This document shows positions 47,272 through 56,659 of a DNA stretch of 64,000 bases, one piece after another. Under the pieces are notes generated by a model, which saw nothing but the letters and a program-made list of their open reading frames with translations, ran no database searches and was not told the origin of the DNA. Source of the stretch: Rhodobacter flavimaris (GTDB lineage Bacteria; Pseudomonadota; Alphaproteobacteria; Rhodobacterales; Rhodobacteraceae); contig NZ_JAJUOS010000011.1 in the NCBI RefSeq assembly GCF_021378075.1, positions 1 to 64,000 of the forward strand, read 5' to 3'. Positions within the stretch are counted from its first letter, which is position 1. Each line of letters begins with the position of its first letter. The translations under genes were made by a program, and so were the position numbers.

Positions 47272-48246
47272 ATGCTCGACCAGAACGCCAAACCCACCGA
47301 AGACATCGACGTTCGCGAGGTTTTCGGCATCGACAGCGACATGAAGGTGCGTGGCTTCGCCGAGCGGACCGCCCGCGTGCCGGACCTCGATCCGACCTAC
47401 AAGTTCGATCCCGACACCACGATGGCGATCCTTGCGGGCTTTGCCTATAACCGCCGCGTCATGATCCAGGGCTATCACGGCACCGGCAAATCGACGCATA
47501 TCGAGCAGGTCGCCGCACGCCTCAACTGGCCCTGCGTGCGCGTCAACCTCGACAGCCACGTCAGCCGAATCGACCTGATCGGCAAGGACGCGATCAAGCT
47601 GGTGGATGGCAAGCAGGTCACCGTGTTCCACGAGGGCATTCTGCCTTGGGCGCTGCGCAACCCCACCGCAATCGTCTTCGACGAATATGACGCGGGCCGC
47701 GCCGACGTTATGTTCGTGATTCAGCGCGTTCTGGAAGCCGACGGCAAGCTGACGCTGCTCGACCAGAACGAGGTCATCACGCCGAACCCCTATTTCCGCC
47801 TCTTCGCCACCGCCAACACGGTCGGCCTTGGCGACACCACGGGCCTCTATCACGGCACCCAGCAGATCAACCAGGGTCAGATGGACCGCTGGTCGCTGGT
47901 CGCGACGCTGAACTACCTCAGCCATGACGCCGAGGCCGCGATCGTCCTGTCGAAATGCCCGCATTACAACACCGAGAAGGGCCGCAAGCAGATCAACCAG
48001 ATGGTGCATGTGGCAGACCTGACGCGCACGGCCTTCATGAACGGCGATCTTTCCACCGTCATGTCGCCCCGCACGGTCATCGCCTGGGCCCAGAACGCCG
48101 AGATCTTCCGCAACGTGGGCTACGCCTTCCGCCTGACCTTCCTCAACAAATGCGACGAGCTTGAGCGCGCCACCGTAGCCGAGTTCTACCAGCGCCTGTT
48201 CGACGAGGAACTGCCGGAAAGCGCGGCGAACCTGACCGCCCGCTAA
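47272..48246 (+). CDS. cobS: Aerobic cobaltochelatase subunit CobS
   Basis: This 324-residue AAA+ ATPase powers cobalt insertion into hydrogenobyrinic acid a,c-diamide with CobT and CobN. The Walker A motif is GYHGTGKS (67-74), and Walker B lies in [14 protein letters not shown]. The N-terminal region [16 protein letters not shown] is CobS-specific. It is followed by cobT after 192 bases with a very strong hairpin between them. CobN is not in the window. Confidence 0.96.
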   Translation: MLDQNAKPTEDIDVREVFGIDSDMKVRGFAERTARVPDLDPTYKFDPDTTMAILAGFAYNRRVMIQGYHGTGKSTHIEQVAARLNWPCVRVNLDSHVSRIDLIGKDAIKLVDGKQVTVFHEGILPWALRNPTAIVFDEYDAGRADVMFVIQRVLEADGKLTLLDQNEVITPNPYFRLFATANTVGLGDTTGLYHGTQQINQGQMDRWSLVATLNYLSHDAEAAIVLSKCPHYNTEKGRKQINQMVHVADLTRTAFMNGDLSTVMSPRTVIAWAQNAEIFRNVGYAFRLTFLNKCDELERATVAEFYQRLFDEELPESAANLTAR

Positions 48247-48254
48247 ACACCCGA

Positions 48255-48289
48255 TGACCGCGTGCCGAAAGCCGCCCGGCACGCGGTCA
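48255..48289 (+). terminator. Strong 13-bp hairpin between cobS and cobT
   Basis: Arms TGACCGCGTGCCG and CGGCACGCGGTCA are perfectly complementary over 13 bp with a 9-base loop, starting nine bases past the cobS stop. The downstream sequence is CCTTCGATTTA, without a clean T run. It may end or stabilise the cobS transcript, with cobT having its own promoter. Confidence 0.6.
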
Positions 48290-48438
48290 CCTTCGATTTA
48301 AGCTCATGCCACGACGTTAAGGATCAAGCGGCATTTCGGGGCAGTTCTCGTTTCTCTCGACCGCCCCAACCGCATACCCGCGCCTCGCCCATACGTCTTG
48401 CCCCTTTCCCGCCGTTGGCAAACTTCGCATAAAGAGAC

Positions 48439-50313
48439 ATGAGCAAACCCATCGACAACCCCGCAGATCCGTTCAAGAAGGCCCTGGCCGAGGCGACCAA
48501 GACGCTGGCCGACGCGCCCGACCTGACGGTCACCTATACCGTGGACCCCTCCGGCGTGGCGGGAGACACGATGCGCCTGCCGCAGGTGAGCCGCCGCATG
48601 ACCCGCGACGAGATACTGCTGGCGCGCGGAACGGGCGATGCTCTTGCACTGCGCAAGCGCCATCACGACGCAGGCGTGGGTGCACACTATCAGCCCTCGG
48701 GCGAGATGGCGCGCGCGCTTTACGAGGCGATGGAGGGCGCGCGCTGCGAGGCGCTTGGCGCGCGCGAGATGCCCGGCACGCTCTCGAACATCGACGCCAA
48801 GATCGCGTGGGAAGCCGAGCGCAAGGGCTACAGCCAGATCCGCAGCCAGTCCGATGCCCCGCTGGCCGTCGCGGCAGGCTATTTCGTGCGCGAGTTGGCG
48901 ACCGGCCGTAAGCTGCCCCCTGGGGCGGCGAATGTGCTTGAGCTGTGGCGTCCGTTCATCGAGCAATCGGCGGGCGACGACCTTGAAGCGGTAAACCATG
49001 TTCTGTCCGATCAGGCGGCCTTCGCGCGCATGGCGCGCAAAGTGATCGCGGATCTAGGCTTTGCCGACCAGCTTGGCGACGACCCCGACGAAGAGATGAA
49101 CGACGAGTCGGATTCGGAAGAGGCCGAGAACGATCCCGATTCCGGCGATCAGGAAAGCCGCGATCAGGACGAGAGCGAAGACAGCGAAGCGTCGCCCGAG
49201 CGCAGCCAAGAAGAACAGCAAGACCAGTCGCAGACCTCGGTCAGCATGGACGACACGGCCGATCAGGAGATGGGCGAAGAGGTGGACATGCCGCAGGCGG
49301 ACGCCCCGCCTGAGCCACCCTCGCCCCCGCCCGCCTCGCTCGCCGATCCGAACTACAAGGTCTTCTCCCCCGAGTTCGACGAGGAAATCCGCGCCGAGGA
49401 TCTGGCCGAACCGGTCGAACTGGAGCGCTTGCGCGCCTATCTCGACCAACAGCTGGAGCCGCTGAAGGGCGCCGTTTCGCGGCTGGCCAACAAGCTGCAA
49501 CGTCGCCTTCAGGCGCAGCAGAACCGAAGCTGGGAATTCGACCGCGAAGAGGGGATGCTGGATGCCGGGCGGCTGGCCCGCGTGGTGGCCAACCCGACGA
49601 CGCCGCTTTCCTTCAAGATCGAGAAGGACACCGAGTTCCGCGATACGGTGGTGACGCTCTTGCTCGATAACTCGGGCTCGATGCGCGGCCGCCCGATCTC
49701 GATCGCCGCGATCTGCGCGGATGTTCTGGCGCGCACGCTCGAACGCTGCTCGGTAAAGGTCGAGATCCTGGGCTTCACCACCCGTGCCTGGAAAGGCGGC
49801 CAGTCGCGCGAGAAATGGCTGGCCGAGGGGCGCCCGCAGCAGCCCGGCCGCCTGAACGACCTGCGCCACATCATCTACAAGGGCGCCGATGCGCCATGGC
49901 GGCGGGTGCGCTCGAATCTGGGCCTGATGATGAAAGAGGGCCTGCTGAAGGAAAACATCGACGGCGAGGCGCTGGAATGGGCGCACAAGCGGATGCTGGC
50001 CCGCCCCGAGGCGCGCAAGATCCTCATGGTGATCTCGGACGGCGCGCCGGTGGACGACTCGACCCTCTCGGTCAACCCGGCGATCTACCTCGAGAAACAC
50101 CTGCGCGACGTGATCGCCATGGTTGAAAAGCGCCGCGCGGTAGAGCTGATCGCCATCGGCATCGGCCATGACGTGACGCGCTACTACCAGCGCGCCGTCA
50201 CCATCACCGATGTCGAGCAACTCGCCGGTGCGATGACTGAACAACTTGCCAGCCTCTTCGACAGCGACCCGCGGGCGCGGGCGCGCGTTCTGGGCATGCG
50301 GAAGGCCATGTGA
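48439..50313 (+). CDS. cobT: Aerobic cobaltochelatase subunit CobT
   Basis: This 624-residue partner of CobS has an N-terminal helical region, a long acidic stretch (about residues 210-300, mostly E, D, S and Q) and a C-terminal von Willebrand A domain. The metal-ion-dependent adhesion site is [11 protein letters not shown] (D410, S412, S414). In this family the acidic region and VWA domain link to the CobN subunit. The stop shares a base with the start of the aminopeptidase gene (TGATG). Confidence 0.95.
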   Translation: MSKPIDNPADPFKKALAEATKTLADAPDLTVTYTVDPSGVAGDTMRLPQVSRRMTRDEILLARGTGDALALRKRHHDAGVGAHYQPSGEMARALYEAMEGARCEALGAREMPGTLSNIDAKIAWEAERKGYSQIRSQSDAPLAVAAGYFVRELATGRKLPPGAANVLELWRPFIEQSAGDDLEAVNHVLSDQAAFARMARKVIADLGFADQLGDDPDEEMNDESDSEEAENDPDSGDQESRDQDESEDSEASPERSQEEQQDQSQTSVSMDDTADQEMGEEVDMPQADAPPEPPSPPPASLADPNYKVFSPEFDEEIRAEDLAEPVELERLRAYLDQQLEPLKGAVSRLANKLQRRLQAQQNRSWEFDREEGMLDAGRLARVVANPTTPLSFKIEKDTEFRDTVVTLLLDNSGSMRGRPISIAAICADVLARTLERCSVKVEILGFTTRAWKGGQSREKWLAEGRPQQPGRLNDLRHIIYKGADAPWRRVRSNLGLMMKEGLLKENIDGEALEWAHKRMLARPEARKILMVISDGAPVDDSTLSVNPAIYLEKHLRDVIAMVEKRRAVELIAIGIGHDVTRYYQRAVTITDVEQLAGAMTEQLASLFDSDPRARARVLGMRKAM

Positions 50314-52118
50314 TGTTTCAGGATTTCGCCTCGAAATCCGCCCCCGAGAACGGTCCGCCCCGCCTGGCTGCCCTGCGCAGCCAGATGCAGCGCGCGGGGC
50401 TGGACGGCTTTTTCGTGCCCCGCGCCGATGCCCATCAGGGCGAATATGTCGCCGAACGCGATGCGCGTCTGGCTTGGCTGACGGGCTTTACCGGCTCGGC
50501 CGGCTTCTGCATCGCCCTGAATGATCGCGCGGGCGTGTTTATCGACGGTCGCTACCGCGTTCAGGTGCGCGCCGAGATCGATCTGACCGCCTTCACCCCC
50601 GTGAACTGGCCCGAGACCAAACCCGGCCCCTGGCTGCGCGAGGCCCTGCCGAAGGGCGGGCGCGTGGGCTTCGACCCCTGGCTGCACACCCGGCGCGAGA
50701 TCACCGAGCTTGAGAAGGCCCTTGAGGGTTCGGGCGTCGAGCTGATCGAATGCCAGAACCTGATCGACGCGATCTGGGCGGATCGACCCGCACCGCCCTC
50801 GGCCCCCGCGCGCATCCATCCGATGTCCCTGGCGGGCGAAGATAGCGCCTCCAAGCGCGCCCGCATCGCGCAGGCGCTGCGCCAACGCGGCGCTGCTGCG
50901 GCTGTGCTGACGCTGCCGGATTCGATCTGCTGGCTTTTGAACATTCGCGGCGCGGATCTTCCACGCAATCCGCTGGTGCAGTGCTTTGCCGTCCTGCACG
51001 ACAATGCCCACCTGACGCTATTCGCCGCCCCCGCCAAATTCTCGCCCGAGCTGCGCGCCCATCTGGGCACCGAGGTGACCCTGCGCCCGGTCGAGGCCTT
51101 CGCCCCCGGCCTGCGCAGCCTGACCGGCCCGGTGCAAGTCGATCCCGCCTCGGCCCCCATTCAGATCGGGCACGAGCTGGAAGCCGCCGGGCACCAGATC
51201 CTCTGGGCCGAAGATCCCTGCCTGCTGCCCAAGGCCTGCAAGAACCCCGCCGAGATCGCCGGGATGGAAGCCGCCCATCACCGCGATGCCTGCGCCATGG
51301 TCGAGTTCCTGTGCTGGCTTGACGCCACAGCACCACAGGGCGGGCTGACAGAGATCGAGGTCGTAACCGCCCTCGAAGGCTTCCGACGCGCCACGAACCA
51401 GCTGATCGACATCAGCTTCGACACGATCTGCGGGGCTGGCCCGAATGGTGCCATCGTGCATTACCGGGTGACCGAGGCAACCAACCGCCCCGTGACGCCG
51501 GGCGAGATCTTGCTGGTCGATTCCGGCGGGCAATACCCCGATGGCACCACCGACATCACCCGCACCGTCGCCATTGGCCCGGTGCCCGAGGAGGCCCGCG
51601 TTCCCTTCACCCGCGTCCTGCAAGGCATGATCGCCATTTCCCGCGCGCGCTGGCCCAAGGGGCTGGCCGGGCGCGATCTCGATACGCTCGCGCGCGCGCC
51701 TTTGTGGATGGCGGGACAGGACTATGACCACGGCACCGGCCACGGCGTCGGCGCGGCGCTGTGCGTGCATGAAGGCCCGGCGCGGATCTCGCGCATCTCC
51801 GAGGTACCGCTGGCCCCGGGCATGATCCTGTCGAACGAGCCCGGCTACTACCGCGAAGGCGCCTTTGGCATCCGTATCGAGAACCTCGTTCTGGTCGAGG
51901 ACGCCCCCGCCCTGCCCGGCGGCGATGTGCGCGCCATGCTGGCGATGCGCACCCTGACTTGGGTGCCGATCAACCGGCGGCTGATCGACCTTGGCTTGCT
52001 GAGCGATGCCGAGCGCGCCTGGCTTGACGCCTATCACGCCGAGGTCTGGCGTCGCGTCGGCCCGCATGTGTCAGAGGCAGCGCGCGATTGGCTCAGGGCC
52101 GCCTGCGCGCCGCTTTAA
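50313..52118 (+). CDS. pepP: Aminopeptidase P family protein (Xaa-Pro aminopeptidase)
   Basis: This 601-residue long-form aminopeptidase P has two N-terminal creatinase-like domains (FFVPRADAHQGEYVAERDAR in the first) and a C-terminal pita-bread metallopeptidase domain. Dimetal ligands are visible: LVDSGGQYPDGTTDITR (two Asp), HGTGHGVGAALCVHEGP (His) and SNEPGYYREGAFGIRIENL (two Glu). It should remove N-terminal residues next to proline. It is translationally coupled to cobT, a curious but probably incidental pairing. It ends one base from the convergent ackA stop. Confidence 0.92.
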   Translation: MFQDFASKSAPENGPPRLAALRSQMQRAGLDGFFVPRADAHQGEYVAERDARLAWLTGFTGSAGFCIALNDRAGVFIDGRYRVQVRAEIDLTAFTPVNWPETKPGPWLREALPKGGRVGFDPWLHTRREITELEKALEGSGVELIECQNLIDAIWADRPAPPSAPARIHPMSLAGEDSASKRARIAQALRQRGAAAAVLTLPDSICWLLNIRGADLPRNPLVQCFAVLHDNAHLTLFAAPAKFSPELRAHLGTEVTLRPVEAFAPGLRSLTGPVQVDPASAPIQIGHELEAAGHQILWAEDPCLLPKACKNPAEIAGMEAAHHRDACAMVEFLCWLDATAPQGGLTEIEVVTALEGFRRATNQLIDISFDTICGAGPNGAIVHYRVTEATNRPVTPGEILLVDSGGQYPDGTTDITRTVAIGPVPEEARVPFTRVLQGMIAISRARWPKGLAGRDLDTLARAPLWMAGQDYDHGTGHGVGAALCVHEGPARISRISEVPLAPGMILSNEPGYYREGAFGIRIENLVLVEDAPALPGGDVRAMLAMRTLTWVPINRRLIDLGLLSDAERAWLDAYHAEVWRRVGPHVSEAARDWLRAACAPL

Positions 52119-53288
52119 TTACTGCGCCAGAACCGCCTTGGCGGCTCGGGCGATCACGATTTCCTCGTTCGTCGGGATGACCATGACCCGCACCTTGCCG
52201 GTCGAAATCGTGCGCGCATGGGCGGCGTTGGCCTCGGGGTCGATCTCGATCCCCAGCCACTCCATGCCCGCGCAAACCCGCGCGCGCGTCGCGGCCGAAT
52301 TCTCGCCGATCCCGCCGCAGAAGACGACACCATCCAGCCCGCCAAGCGCCGCGGCCATCGCGCCAAGCTCGCGCTTGATGCGGAAGCAGAAGTAGTCGAT
52401 CGCCTCCTTCGCGTGCGGATCGTCCGAACCCTCAAGCGTGCGCATGTCATTCGACACGCCCGACATGCCGAGCAGGCCGGATTGCTTGTAGAGCAGGTCC
52501 GAGATTTCCTGCGGCCCCATGCCCTTCTGGTCCATCAGATACAGCACCACGCCGGGGTCCAACTCGCCCGAGCGGGTGCCCATCGGCAGACCATCGAGCG
52601 CCGAGAAACCAAGCGTCGAGGCCACCGACTTGCCATCCATCAGCGCACACATCGACGCGCCCGAGCCGAGATGCGCCACGACCACCCGGCCCGCGTGCAG
52701 CTCGGGTTCGGTGCGCGCCAGCTCTCCATGGATGTAGTCGTAGCTCAGACCATGAAAGCCGTAGCGGCGCACGCCTTCCTCGTAATAGGCGCGCGGCAGG
52801 GCGTAGGTATCGGCCACGAACGGGTGCCCGCGATGAAAGGCGGTGTCGTAGCACACGATCTGCGGCGTGCCGGGGAAGGCCTCAAGCGCCGCGCGCACGC
52901 CCGCAAGGTTATGCGGCTGGTGCAGCGGTGCGAAGGGCGCAAGGCGCGCAAGGTCTTTCATCAGCGCCTCGGTCACCAGTTCGGGTGCGGCGTGCTCGAT
53001 CCCGCCATGCACGATCCGGTGGCCCACCGCGACTACCTCAAGGCCCGGGAAATCGGCCTCGAACACCTCGAGCGCGGTTTTCAGCGCCTGCGCGTTGGTC
53101 GCGAAATCGTTGGGCGCGTGTTCGGGCACCGGCAGAGGCCGCCCCTCGGCATCGGCGATCTTCATCGCCGCCTCGCGCCGCCCGATCCGGTCCACGTGGC
53201 CCATGGCAAGGGTTTGCAGATCCTCGGTGAACAGCCCCAGCTTGAGCGAGGAACTGCCCGAGTTCAGCGTCAGGATCGCGCGGCTCAT
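52119..53288 (-). CDS. ackA: Acetate kinase
   Basis: This 389-residue kinase of the ASKHA fold makes acetate and ATP from acetyl phosphate, or the reverse. Motifs are the N-terminal ILTLNSGSSSLKLGLF, GVVFCGGIGENSAATR near the C-terminus, and the central MGTRSGELDPGVVLYL. It starts within an ATGA overlap with the upstream phosphotransacetylase fusion gene, so acetyl-CoA to acetate conversion is encoded as one unit. Confidence 0.96.
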   Translation of the reverse strand: MSRAILTLNSGSSSLKLGLFTEDLQTLAMGHVDRIGRREAAMKIADAEGRPLPVPEHAPNDFATNAQALKTALEVFEADFPGLEVVAVGHRIVHGGIEHAAPELVTEALMKDLARLAPFAPLHQPHNLAGVRAALEAFPGTPQIVCYDTAFHRGHPFVADTYALPRAYYEEGVRRYGFHGLSYDYIHGELARTEPELHAGRVVVAHLGSGASMCALMDGKSVASTLGFSALDGLPMGTRSGELDPGVVLYLMDQKGMGPQEISDLLYKQSGLLGMSGVSNDMRTLEGSDDPHAKEAIDYFCFRIKRELGAMAAALGGLDGVVFCGGIGENSAATRARVCAGMEWLGIEIDPEANAAHARTISTGKVRVMVIPTNEEIVIARAAKAVLAQ

Positions 53289-54685
53289 CGCATCGTGCCC
53301 TTCTGGTAGTGGTAGTTGATCGCCGCGACCGCCGCCGAGGCCAGACGCGCCATCGAGCTGTCAGAGCGCGAGTTCAGGATCACCGGAACCTTGGCGCCCA
53401 AGACAAGACCGGCACCTTCGGCATGGCTGATATAGGCCAGCTGCTTGGCCAGCATGTTGCCCGAGTCGATGCCCGGGACCACCAGCACCTCGGCATGACC
53501 GGGCACCTCGCCGCGCAGGCCCTTGGTGCGTGCTGCACCGATATCGACGGCATTGTCCATCGCCAGCGGACCATCGACGATGCCGCCCTTGATCTGACCA
53601 CGCTCGGCCATTTTCGACAGCAGCGCCGCATCGATCGACGAGGGGATCGCGGGGTTCACCGTCTCGACCGCGCTCAGCACGCCCACTTTCGGCACCTCGA
53701 TCCCGATCGAAATCGCCAGGTCAATTGCGTTCTGCACGATGTCCACCTTGGTCACCAGGTCAGGCGCGATGTTGATCGCGGCATCGGTCACCAGCAGAGG
53801 ATGCGACACGCCGGGCACGTCCATCACGAAGATATGGGTGAAGCGCCGCCCGATCCGCAGCCCGGTAACCTTGTCGAGCATCGGCTTGAGCAGATCGTCG
53901 GTATGCAAATGCCCCTTCATGATCGCCTCGGCCCGGCCCTCGTTGACCAGATCGACGGCTATCCGCGCCGCTTCACGATGCGTCAGCGCGGGCAGGATCT
54001 GGTAGGCATCAAGCGACTTGCCCACCTCTTTCGCGGCCTTCGCGATCTTGTCGGGGTCGCCAATCAGAAGCGGCGTGATGATCGCATGCTCGGCCGCGAT
54101 CAGCGCGCCTTCCAGCGCGTGGTCGGCTTCCGGGCAGACGACGGCGGTTTGCAGCGAGGGCAGCGCCTCGGCTTTCTCCAGCATCGCTTCGAAATGGCGG
54201 TGGCGTTGCACGATCAGACCGGGGACGTCCAGCTCTTCGTAGCGCACGCGCCTTGCGGGGGCCTGCACGCAGGCCTCACCATCGACGATCAGCGCATCGT
54301 CTCCAACGCGGCGCGCCTCAGTCGCCAGCGTCACGCAACCATCGGCGGACTTGCTGACAACGGCGACCCGCGCCACCAGTTCCTCGCCCGCATGTGCGCG
54401 CTCATGAAACGTCAGGCTTTGCGAGCGGTAGAGCGTGCCGGGCCCCGGCAGCATGTTGCCTAGAACGCTGGTAATCAGCGAGGCCACGAACATTCCCGGC
54501 GCCACGGCTTCCTTCACCCCGTCGCCGTCGCCATCCTGCGAAGCAAGGTGAACCGGGTTATGATTCCCCGATGCGGCGGCGAAAACATAGAAATCGTCTG
54601 CCGTGAGAAGGCGGCGCAATTCGGCGCTCATGCCCGGTTCGAGTTCATCCCACATCCGGCTTTCGAAGATCATTCCATTCTCCAT
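53285..54685 (-). CDS. pta: MaoC-domain/phosphate acetyltransferase fusion
   Basis: This 466-residue protein has an N-terminal MaoC-like hotdog domain (about residues 1-145, with the ASGNHNPVHL hydratase motif) fused to a phosphate acetyl/butyryltransferase domain (SIGIEVPKVGVLSAVETV, then VLVVPGIDSGNMLAKQL). Such fusions are widespread in alphaproteobacteria and are annotated bifunctional enoyl-CoA hydratase/phosphate acetyltransferase. With ackA downstream, it likely converts an acyl-CoA to an acyl phosphate. Start at 54685, preceded by GAAGGA; 54673 is an alternative. Confidence 0.88.
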   Translation of the reverse strand: MENGMIFESRMWDELEPGMSAELRRLLTADDFYVFAAASGNHNPVHLASQDGDGDGVKEAVAPGMFVASLITSVLGNMLPGPGTLYRSQSLTFHERAHAGEELVARVAVVSKSADGCVTLATEARRVGDDALIVDGEACVQAPARRVRYEELDVPGLIVQRHRHFEAMLEKAEALPSLQTAVVCPEADHALEGALIAAEHAIITPLLIGDPDKIAKAAKEVGKSLDAYQILPALTHREAARIAVDLVNEGRAEAIMKGHLHTDDLLKPMLDKVTGLRIGRRFTHIFVMDVPGVSHPLLVTDAAINIAPDLVTKVDIVQNAIDLAISIGIEVPKVGVLSAVETVNPAIPSSIDAALLSKMAERGQIKGGIVDGPLAMDNAVDIGAARTKGLRGEVPGHAEVLVVPGIDSGNMLAKQLAYISHAEGAGLVLGAKVPVILNSRSDSSMARLASAAVAAINYHYQKGTMR

Positions 54686-54878
54686 GCATTCCTTCCGGTT
54701 CGGGACTCCCTAGCCCCGCTCCGTGAAGGTTAGATAAACGACCGAGTTCATTTCCACATTGATCATGGACAAGTTTTTCTGCGTAAGCGAAATTTTTCCG
54801 CATTGCGGCATTGCAAATCGTGCCCCCTTCCCACCGGAGGCGCAACTGCCTAAGAGTCGGGCAACACAGGAGAAGCCG
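54686..54878. promoter_or_regulatory. Divergent promoter region of pta-ackA and the FAD-oxidase gene
   Basis: No gene is visible in this 193-base stretch. Its central part (54725-54820) is AT-rich with TTTTTC and TTTTTCC tracts and repeated GCATTGC units, consistent with back-to-back promoters. I cannot place -35/-10 boxes with confidence. Confidence 0.3.
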
Positions 54879-56273
54879 ATGCCGCTCGACGCCGCGATTG
54901 CCGAAATCGAAACCCTGCTCGGAACCCGTCTCAGCCTTACCCAGGCCGAGCGCGACCTGCACAGCCGGTCCGAGACCTATTTCGGCCCCACCCTGCCCGA
55001 TGCAGTGGCCTGGCCCGAAACCTCCGAGGAGGTCAGCGCCATCGTCAAGATCTGCGCGAAATACGGCGTGCCGATCGTGGCCTGGGGCGCGGGCACCTCG
55101 CTTGAAGGGCACGCGCTGACGACCCATGGCGGTATCTGCCTCAACATGAGCCGGATGAACCGGGTGATTGAAGTCAGCGCTGAGGACATGCTTGCGGTCG
55201 TGCAACCGGGCCTTACGCGCGAGGAGTTGAACACCGAGTTGCGCGCGACCGGCCTGTTCTTCTCGGTCGATCCGGGGGCGAATGCCTCGCTTGGCGGCAT
55301 GGCGGGCACGCGGGCGTCGGGCACGACGACGGTGCGCTATGGCTCGATGCGCGACAATGTCGCGGCGCTTGAAGTCGTGCTGGCGGACGGTCGGATCATC
55401 TGCACCGGCTCGCGCGCGGCGAAATCGGCAGCGGGCTACGATCTGACCGCGCTGATGCTGGGGTCGGAAGGCACGCTTGGCATCATCACCGAACTGACCC
55501 TGCGCCTGCATGGCCAGCCCGAGGCGATCTCGTCGGCCGTCTGCGCCTTCGACACGCTGGAGGCGGCGGTCGAGACCGTGCAGATGACGATCCAGATGGG
55601 CATCCCGATGGCCCGGATCGAATTCGTGGACGAAGAGATCGCCCGCGTCTTCAACAAGATGAACGGCACCACGATGCCCGAAAAGCCGCATCTGCTGATC
55701 GAGTTCCACGGCTCGAACGATGGCGTGGCCGAGGACAGCAAGCGTTTCGGCGAGGTCGTGGCCGAGATGGGCGGCGCCGATTTCCAATGGGCAACTTCGA
55801 GCGAGGATCGCAACCGCCTGTGGAAGATGCGCCACGGCGCTTATACCGCTTGCCTCGCCTCGCGTCCCGGCTGCATGGGGCTGGTGACGGATGTCTGCGT
55901 GCCGATCTCGCGCCTGGCCGAGGCCGTGGCCGCCGCGCGCGCCGATATCGAGGCCGAGGGCCTGATCGGCCCGATCCTGGGCCATGTCGGCGACGGCAAT
56001 TTCCACGCAATCGTCCTGCTCGACCGCGAAAATGCGGACGAGTTGGCCCGTGCCAAGCGCGTCGCGAAGAAGCTGGCCGAGCGTTCACTGGCCATGGGCG
56101 GCACGATCACCGGCGAACATGGCGTCGGCCTTGGCAAGCGCGGCCTGATGACCGCCGAGCATGGTGAGGGCTGGCAAGTGATGGGCGCGATCAAGGCCGC
56201 GCTTGATCCGCAGAACATCCTCAATCCGGGCAAGGTTGTGCCCGATCTGCCGCTGCCGGAGAGCGCGAAATGA
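54879..56273 (+). CDS. FAD-binding oxidase, GlcD/D-lactate dehydrogenase type
   Basis: This 464-residue flavoenzyme has an FAD_binding_4 domain (GAGTSLEGHALTTHGGICL as the FAD pyrophosphate-binding stretch) and a C-terminal FAD-oxidase domain with GHVGDGNFHAIVLLD. It resembles GlcD and respiratory D-lactate dehydrogenases, but no GlcE or GlcF subunit is adjacent, so it probably acts alone on a D-2-hydroxy acid. Start at 54879 with AGGAGA upstream. A frame extension to 54759 is unrelated sequence. It is coupled to a small SnoaL-like gene. Confidence 0.88.
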   Translation: MPLDAAIAEIETLLGTRLSLTQAERDLHSRSETYFGPTLPDAVAWPETSEEVSAIVKICAKYGVPIVAWGAGTSLEGHALTTHGGICLNMSRMNRVIEVSAEDMLAVVQPGLTREELNTELRATGLFFSVDPGANASLGGMAGTRASGTTTVRYGSMRDNVAALEVVLADGRIICTGSRAAKSAAGYDLTALMLGSEGTLGIITELTLRLHGQPEAISSAVCAFDTLEAAVETVQMTIQMGIPMARIEFVDEEIARVFNKMNGTTMPEKPHLLIEFHGSNDGVAEDSKRFGEVVAEMGGADFQWATSSEDRNRLWKMRHGAYTACLASRPGCMGLVTDVCVPISRLAEAVAAARADIEAEGLIGPILGHVGDGNFHAIVLLDRENADELARAKRVAKKLAERSLAMGGTITGEHGVGLGKRGLMTAEHGEGWQVMGAIKAALDPQNILNPGKVVPDLPLPESAK

Positions 56274-56659
56274 GCCTAGCCACCCCCGCCGATCTTCCGC
56301 GCTTTTTCGCCGCCGCATGGGGGGCGCGCGACGCCCGCGCCATTGCCGCGCTGTTTGCTGAGGATGCCGATTTCCTCAGCTTGACCGGCGGCACCGCCGA
56401 GGGCCGCCGCCAGATCGCCGAGCTTCTGGCCAGCGAGCTTGCCGGAGCCTTTTCCCGCGCGCGGCTTGTTACCGGCAAGACCAAGATGCGCACTGTAGGC
56501 TCCGATGCCGTCGTGCTGATCCAGCGCTTTGTGCTGACCGGGATCGTGCATGAGGACGGCTCGGACGCGGGCCGGATCGGCGCGATCCTTTGCGCGACAT
56601 TGGGGATTTCACCCGAAGGCTGGCAGGTTGTCGCCGCCCAGTTCGTGCCCGAGGGCTGA
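56270..56659 (+). CDS. SgcJ/EcaC family (SnoaL-like/NTF2) protein
   Basis: This 129-residue NTF2-fold protein begins with the ARDARAIAALFAEDADFLS pattern typical of SnoaL-like SgcJ/EcaC proteins, and has a central GRRQIAELL helix. The catalytic or binding role is unknown, and members range from cyclases to accessory proteins. The start overlaps the FAD-oxidase stop (ATGA), so the two may act together. The stop lies one base from the convergent recN stop. Confidence 0.75.
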   Translation: MSLATPADLPRFFAAAWGARDARAIAALFAEDADFLSLTGGTAEGRRQIAELLASELAGAFSRARLVTGKTKMRTVGSDAVVLIQRFVLTGIVHEDGSDAGRIGAILCATLGISPEGWQVVAAQFVPEG

